NCBI GenBank assembly: GCA_002104895.1
Contig: MCFG01000135.1
Span: 86,037-150,036 of the forward strand
Source: Anaeromyces robustus
Lineage: Eukaryota; Neocallimastigomycota; Neocallimastigomycetes; Neocallimastigales; Neocallimastigaceae
Direction of reading: 5' to 3'
Length of the DNA: 64,000 bases
Positions 58,153-64,000 of the stretch are shown here, one piece after another. Below the pieces are notes generated by a model. It ran no database searches. It was given only the letters and a program-made list of their open reading frames with translations, and was not told the origin of the DNA. The number at the start of each line of letters is the position of its first letter. Positions within the stretch are counted from its first letter, which is position 1. A program made the position numbers and the translations under genes.

Positions 58153-60453
58153 ACTGAAAATATATTATTATGAATAATATATTATAAAACAAATTCAACA
58201 ATAAATCAAAAGAAAAAAAATAAAAATAATATAATAATAATAATAATAATTGTTCTAATATTATAATTAATGTAATAATATATTTCTAAAATATATTATT
58301 TATTTCGTTCAGTCTATTTCAAAACATTTAATAATTAATAGATGGTCTTTTAATGTAAGATCAAAACTATTAATAATACCTCATTATATTGTTTGTTATC
58401 CTTTTAAAAAAAAGGAAAAAAACATGTATAATTTTAACGATGAATAATTCATCTATTCATATTCAATTTTTTCACACAAGCCACATTTTAAACTTTTAAG
58501 AAAAAAATAATTCATAAATAATTAGAATGATACTCATTTTACTATATTCATTTATTTTACTTATTTTCATTAACAAAGAATCGTAAAATATAAACCATCA
58601 TTAAGAAAATGTCAAAATAAAAGTTAACATATTTATTCGTTATTATAAATCAATAAATAAATAAATATATCTTTTACTGAAATGTAAAATTATGTTATTT
58701 TACATAAAAGTAAAAAGTAATCCTCTTTTAATTATAAAACTAGAAAAGAAAAAAAAAGAGCAAATATATATCAATATATTACTATTATTTCAATATTATC
58801 TACGTATATAAATACAAATACAAATACAAAAAAACTTTATAATGTATTTTATAAAGACATACATTTCTATTATCAAAATATTTATTACTCTTTTTCAATT
58901 ATCACAAATTAAAAATATTATTTAGATAAAAAGGCATGCAAAAATAAATCAACAAATTTCTTATACCATTCAAACAATAAATAAATATTTATATACCAGT
59001 TTATTTACCATAATAAAAGATTTATTATTAAATCATAATTAATATTTACTTTATTTCGTATAATCAATATAATTTTTTTAAAAATGATACGTTGTTACGT
59101 TACGTTACGTTATACTGCATCAAATTAAATTATGTTATGTTATATAATGTTACGTTACGTTATATTACATTATGTTACATCATATTCACGTTACATTAAG
59201 TTACAATACATTATAATATGTTATATTACGTTACGTTATTAAAAATAATGTAATCAATTGAAAATATTCTCTTATTAATTCATAAGTTATTTATACAAAG
59301 GATACCTTCATATAAAATATATTATTTAATATATTTCATTTAATATTTTTCTATCTTTGTAATAAAAATAATACAATGCACTTATTTTCTATATTTAATA
59401 ATATTTAAATAACGCAAATACAATTAAAAACCAATTTAAAAAAACTAAAACTTTCTTCAATTACTAGAAATTTTATTCTTTTATTTTTGCTCACTATTTA
59501 TTTATTAGTGGTAAAAAAAATTATACACTTATACTATTCGCAATGTTTCTTTTTTTTAAAATAATATTAATTATAATAGAGAAAAATTATTAATAACAAT
59601 AATTATAGAATCTTCTTATAATTATTTTTAAATAATATTTATTAATATAAAAACATAATAAAAATAATATATGTTATATTATTATATAACTTTTATTTTT
59701 TTCTTTCTCTTTTTCAAATTCTTCATTTATAAAAAGTTCATTAATCATTACTATATTTTAATATTATTTTTCGTTATTACATTCAATAAAAAAATCCAAT
59801 AAAATTAATTTAATAAACTCATAATAACTAAATATAAAATATATTATATGTATTATACATAATTATTATTCATATAATTTTTGTATTAACATAACTAAAA
59901 AAAAATAAAAGAGAAAAGATAAATAAAAAATATATACAAATAAATAAATAAATAAATAAATAAGACATTTTTTTGTGTTGCAATATTTTTTTTATTAATT
60001 GAGTGTAATTATTTATAATTGTTTGCATCTTTATATTTTTGCATCATTATTTGGAATGCTCTCTATTAATTAAATGTCTGAAAATTTTCTTATACATATA
60101 TTCATAAAAAATATAATTATTAAAATAAATCTATTTTAATAATATTATTATTATTAATGAGTATTTAAAAATTTAATTATATTGTATATATATATAGAAT
60201 AATATATATATAAAGAAATCAAAAATGAATAATTAATAATAATATATTACAAAGTAATTTATTATTATTAAATTATCTTTCATTCATTTTCTCTATTATT
60301 ATTAGTATTGTATTTCATTATTATATAATATATAAAATACAACTATGATTGGATAAAAATATTGGATTTTTAATAGAAAAAAATTCTTTTGAATAATATA
60401 TTAAAATATATAGTAATATATTTAAATATATTAATTCAATAAGAAATTTTTAT
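58153..60453. other. AT-rich spacer between the two scaffoldin genes
   Basis: 3' flank of gene 1, then A/T-rich sequence. Includes the ACGTT pentamer patch at 59085-59240. No gene recognised. Confidence 0.6.
59085..59240. repeat. Degenerate ACGTT/ATGTT pentamer repeat
   Basis: GTTACGTTACGTTACGTTAT and diverged GTTATGTTATATAATGTTAC copies over ~150 bp, the only CpG-containing simple repeat in this spacer. Confidence 0.8.
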
Positions 60454-60520
60454 TATATCAAAGTTTCATAGCCAATAGTAAATCCGAACGGTTTACTATT
60501 GGCTATGAAACTTTGGTATA
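60454..60520. repeat. 29-bp inverted repeat (hairpin), 9-nt loop, at the duplication boundary
   Basis: Left arm 60454-60482 and right arm 60492-60520 pair at 28 of 29 positions (core AAGTTTCATAGCCAATAGTA), loop TCCGAACGG. Immediately right of it starts sequence shared with ~48765 (TATAGGCAAATAAAAA), the left edge of the block duplicated around the scaffoldin genes. Confidence 0.9.
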
Positions 60521-60544
60521 GGCAAATAAAAAAAGTTAAGTCTC

Positions 60545-61062
60545 AAAAAATAAACTAAAAATAAATTAAAATTCTAAATTAAGGATAAACTAAAAATATT
60601 TAATTAAAAATAAATTAAAAATAAATTAAAAATAAATTAAAAATAAATTAAAAATAAATTAAAATATTAAATAAAGAATAAACTAAAAATATTAAATTAA
60701 AAATAAGTTAATATTTTAAATTAAAAATAAATTAAAAATAAATTAAAAATAAATTAAAAATAAATTAAAAATAAATTAAAATATTAAATAAAGAATAAAC
60801 TAAAAATATTAAATTAAAAATAAGTTAATATTTTAAATTAAAAATAAACTAAAAATAAATTAAAAATAAATTAAAAATAAATTAAAATATTAAATAAAGA
60901 ATAAACTAAAAATATTAAATTAAAAATAAGTTAATATTTTAAATTAAAATATTAAATAAAGAATAAACTAAAAATATTAAATTAAAAATAAGTTAATATT
61001 TAAAATTAAAAATAAACTAAAAATAAATTAAAAATAAATTAAAAATATTAAATTAAAAATAA
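60545..61062. repeat. Nested AT tandem repeat, ~120-bp higher-order unit
   Basis: AAATAAATTAA 11-mers in runs, separated by a block containing ATATTAAATAAAGAATAAAC, TAAAAATATTAAATTAAAAA and TAAGTTAATATTTTAAATTA, which recurs four times (~60660, 60780, 60885, 60950). The equivalent stretch before gene 1 (49070-49260) is shorter. Confidence 0.85.
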
Positions 61063-62743
61063 ATTCTAGATTAGAAACACTCTTCTTAATCTAGAGTTTA
61101 TTTCCTAACGTTTATGGTAACTAATCCACTAGACTATGATTACTAATTTAGAAATTATTAGTTTTAGAATTAGTATAATAGGAATTGAATTTTCAAATTT
61201 TTATAATCTTTTTTTTTTTTTTTGATTACTAACACAATAGTTTAATAATTTAATAATTTAATAGTTTTTAATATCGTTTTTTTTAATTTTATCAATTATA
61301 GAGTATAGTAATAATTATTTTTTTCTTTTAATTATATAAATTATTATTTACTTTTAATTTTAATAAAATTTTTTTAATTTAATTTGTAATTTTTAATAAA
61401 ACATTATTTAATTAGTATAGTTTAGAGTTTTTAAATGATAATAATAGTAATATAGTAATTTTAACATCGATTTTTATTAATTAGTTATTATTGTTATTAG
61501 CTTAGGTATTGACTTGACTATGTTGAAACCAGGTAAAACCAAATTTAACAATTGAAATACAAAAAAAAAAAGGGTAATTTTTATATATGAAAGTATTCGT
61601 TTTAATAAATATAACTGTTTAAAGAGTTTTCATTGCATCATAAATAAACTGTAGAATAACACAAAGGTGTATTAGAATATCAATAATATGGAAAAAAATT
61701 TTTTTTGAAATTTTTTGAATAAGTAAATTTTTAAATGATAGTTGTTTAAAAAAAGCAAGAACCAATTCATTAAACCTGTTAAAAGTAAGTTTCCTTTTTA
61801 TTTTATTATATTTAACTTTTTTTATTATATTCTTTTATTAAAAAAATAAAATTCTAATTAAAAAAAAAACAAAAACAAAAAGAAAAGTTTTTCTTAGTTT
61901 TGCATTTTTTTTGTTGTTTAATTTTTTATAACAAATTCAAAAAAGAAAAATTAAAAAAAAATCAATTTTTTCGTCTCCTTTTTTTATTTTACTTTATTTT
62001 ACATTTGTAATTAAAAAAAGAAAAATTTCCATTTTCAAAATGTTTTATTTTTTTTGAAATGAAAAGATAAAAGAAAAAAAATAAATAAAAAGGGAGAAAA
62101 AAGTTTTAAAATTAAATTTAACATAAAGAGTTAAAAAAAATTAAAGGAAAAAAAGGTAAAAAAAATATAAATGAATAAGTAAATGAAATAATAAATAAAT
62201 AAATGGTTAATTAATTTATAGATTAACTATTATTTATATATATATATTTATTTAATAACTGATAGTTATATAGTATTAATTTATACATTCATTTATTAAT
62301 TAATAATTTATTTATTTAATTTTTACTATTATGTAAGGTTTATCTTTTTATTTAAAGGATTTTTTTCCTTTTATTTTTTGGAACCTTTATTAAAAACTGA
62401 AGAAGTTTTTTTTTTCCTTATTATTGTTATTTTAATATTTTTATATAATATAAAGAAATTAATAATAACAAAAAATAAAGAAAAAGAAAAAAATATAAAA
62501 GGTTGTTCATTTTTAAATAAAAATAAAAAAAAAAACATAAAAAGAACCTTTATTTTATGTACATACCATAAAATAATATTGGAATACTTTCCAGTTAAAA
62601 AAAAAAAGAAAATAATAAAAATAAGAACCAATATTAAAATTAGTAAGATTAAATAATTATTTAAGAACAATACAACAACTACAATAATCGCAACAACCGT
62701 AATATATAGGGCAAAAATAATTAACTTAAAGAAAAAAGAAAAA
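61063..62743 (+). promoter_or_regulatory. 5' flank of scaffoldin gene 2 (duplicate of 49256-50648)
   Basis: Non-coding and collinear with the flank of gene 1. An open frame on each strand (62371-62670) spans a conserved part, but the frame is not maintained in the gene 1 copy, so it is not called as a gene. Confidence 0.6.
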
Positions 62744-64000
62744 ATGTTAAAGTGTAAAAAACTAAAAAGGTAAATGAAAAGAGAAAAGTTTTTTATTTAT
62801 TATTAACTTATTATTTATTTTGTTTTTATTCTATTTCCTAATAATCCGTTCATTCAATTACTAAATAGTAACTATTAATTTTTCTTTATATTTTAGTATA
62901 CACATTTTAGAATTTTTACTTTTCATACTCCTTATTCATCATGTACGGCTAACAAAAGCACAAGGTACAGTAACACAAGAAACAACAGAAGCAACAGGTT
63001 AATAGAAAAATAATAAAAAAAATTTTATTTAAAATAATATTTATTAATGTACATAGAGATATATATTAATAAGAATAATTATTATTAATCTTTAAAAATA
63101 TTCCTTTTATTTATTTTATTATTTATTATTTCTAGGTATGACAGAATGTAGTAATAACCCTGATAGTAGTGAATCTGTATGTAAAAATAGTACTGATGAA
63201 GATTTAACAAGTGGTCATTATTGTATAAAAGATGATAAAATTTATTTATCATCAGGTACAGTCACTACTAATGATAGTCGAAGAGGAAGTGACCAATCAT
63301 CAGACGTTTCTTGTACATTGGCATATGGTTCAGCTGTTGCTGTAGAAATATTTACTGCACCAACCAATCCTGATAAAGGTTATTCAAAAGGTACTATGGG
63401 TACTACATCTTCTGGTATTATTTATAAATGTAATACTAGTAAATGCGAACAACTTGTTTCTACTTATTATTTTGACGATACTAATAAAAAACTTTATACA
63501 TGTAGTGAGACTGGTAGTTGTACCTTACTAATTGAGGTTAGCGTAGGTACTTATCTTACCGGATTAGCTGTTACAACTACAGATACAACTACAAGTACAA
63601 CTACTGAAACATATACTTCTGCTGTAAGTTGTACAAGTACTGAACTTTCATCTTGTACTACAGTAGATATTAGTTCTCTTACTGCTGATACTTTTTACAT
63701 CGATGCCGCTACTCCTGGAAACATTATTACTTGTTCTGCATCTAATGACAATTGTTCTTCGGTTGCAGCTAGTACAAATGAAGGAGAAGCTTATATTGGT
63801 GCTGGTGGAAAACAAGTAATTACTTGTGATAGTACTACTCCTTCATGTAGTCTCAGTACCGAAATTGCTTCCGGTGGTGCCGCTAAATATTATATTGATG
63901 CTACAAATACAAGTAAAATCATTACTTGTAAAGACGATTCCGGTAGTAAATGTACTTCTGGTACCTCAGAAACAGGGGATTCTGATGGCTTACTTTAATT
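62744..64000 (+). CDS. Second ScaA-type scaffoldin gene, 5' part, frameshifted near the window end
   Basis: Tandem paralogue of the gene at 50649. Exon 1 62744-62769 (MLKCKKLK), exon 2 62897-62997, exon 3 from 63136. Splice sites, phases and the signal peptide (IHILEFLLFILLIHHVRLTK) are conserved. Exon 2 is 33 nt longer, adding a Thr/Glu-rich stretch (TVTQETTEATG). The N-terminal domain (SGHYCIKDDKIYLSSG) and first Cys repeats align with gene 1 throughout. At 63980-63995 the frame of gene 1 (AYLN) corresponds to sequence with one extra base, giving a premature TAA at 63996-63998. This may be a real mutation or an assembly error. The rest lies outside the window. Confidence 0.8.

Noticed and set aside
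62371-62670. Open frames on both strands upstream of scaffoldin gene 2
   Set aside because: The sequence is conserved in the flank of gene 1, but neither frame is kept there, so it is non-coding conserved flank.
1-64000. Dictyostelium-like or Plasmodium-like AT-rich genome
   Set aside because: Composition alone would allow it, but the giant scaffoldin-type Cys-repeat genes and the copia, gypsy and MULE relics fit an anaerobic gut fungus better.

Overview
This window looks like nuclear DNA of an anaerobic gut fungus (Neocallimastigomycota). The evidence is extreme AT richness with homopolymer and (TTA)n-type tracts, short GT-AG introns, and two tandem genes for very large secreted Cys-rich repeat proteins that match the description of the fungal cellulosome scaffoldin ScaA. 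Genus cannot be set from the sequence. No organelle, bacterial or viral genome features are seen.

Layout. 1-3.4 kb: short repeats, one degraded coding scrap and a ~67-bp satellite. 3.4-8.7 kb: a decayed Mutator-like (MULE) DNA transposon with ~545-bp inverted repeats and a FLYWCH/MULE transposase, split by a 1.48-kb LTR insertion. 8.7-17.4 kb: a decayed Ty1/copia retrotransposon on the minus strand. Its coding region is split by three LTR-type insertions and its 3' LTR by a fourth, each with a perfect 5-bp target-site duplication. 17.4-21.3 kb: AT-rich spacer with a 351-bp MITE bearing a 9-bp target duplication. 21.3-34.6 kb: four tandem minus-strand three-exon genes (A-D here) for Cys-rich proteins with a C-terminal membrane anchor, with conserved 3' flanks and a shared ~250-bp spacer element. 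34.6-46 kb: gene-poor spacer full of micro- and minisatellites. 46-48.4 kb: a small ORF, a degraded minus-strand gene, and a Ty3/gypsy pol relic on plus. 48.7-58.2 kb: promoter region and a complete 2,424-residue scaffoldin-type gene. 58.2-60.5 kb: spacer. 60.5-64 kb: a second copy of the scaffoldin upstream region and gene, cut by the window end and showing a frameshift just before it.

Working picture. The two functional themes are cell-surface. The scaffoldin-like proteins are predicted to be secreted, surface-anchored and to hold dockerin-bearing cellulases. The Cys-rich family is predicted to be membrane-bound, with unknown role. Both arose by tandem duplication. Several gene models here (split signal-peptide exons of the scaffoldins; exons 1 and 2 of genes A-D) were built by hand from splice sites, reading phase and paralogue comparison, and are not visible as long ORFs.
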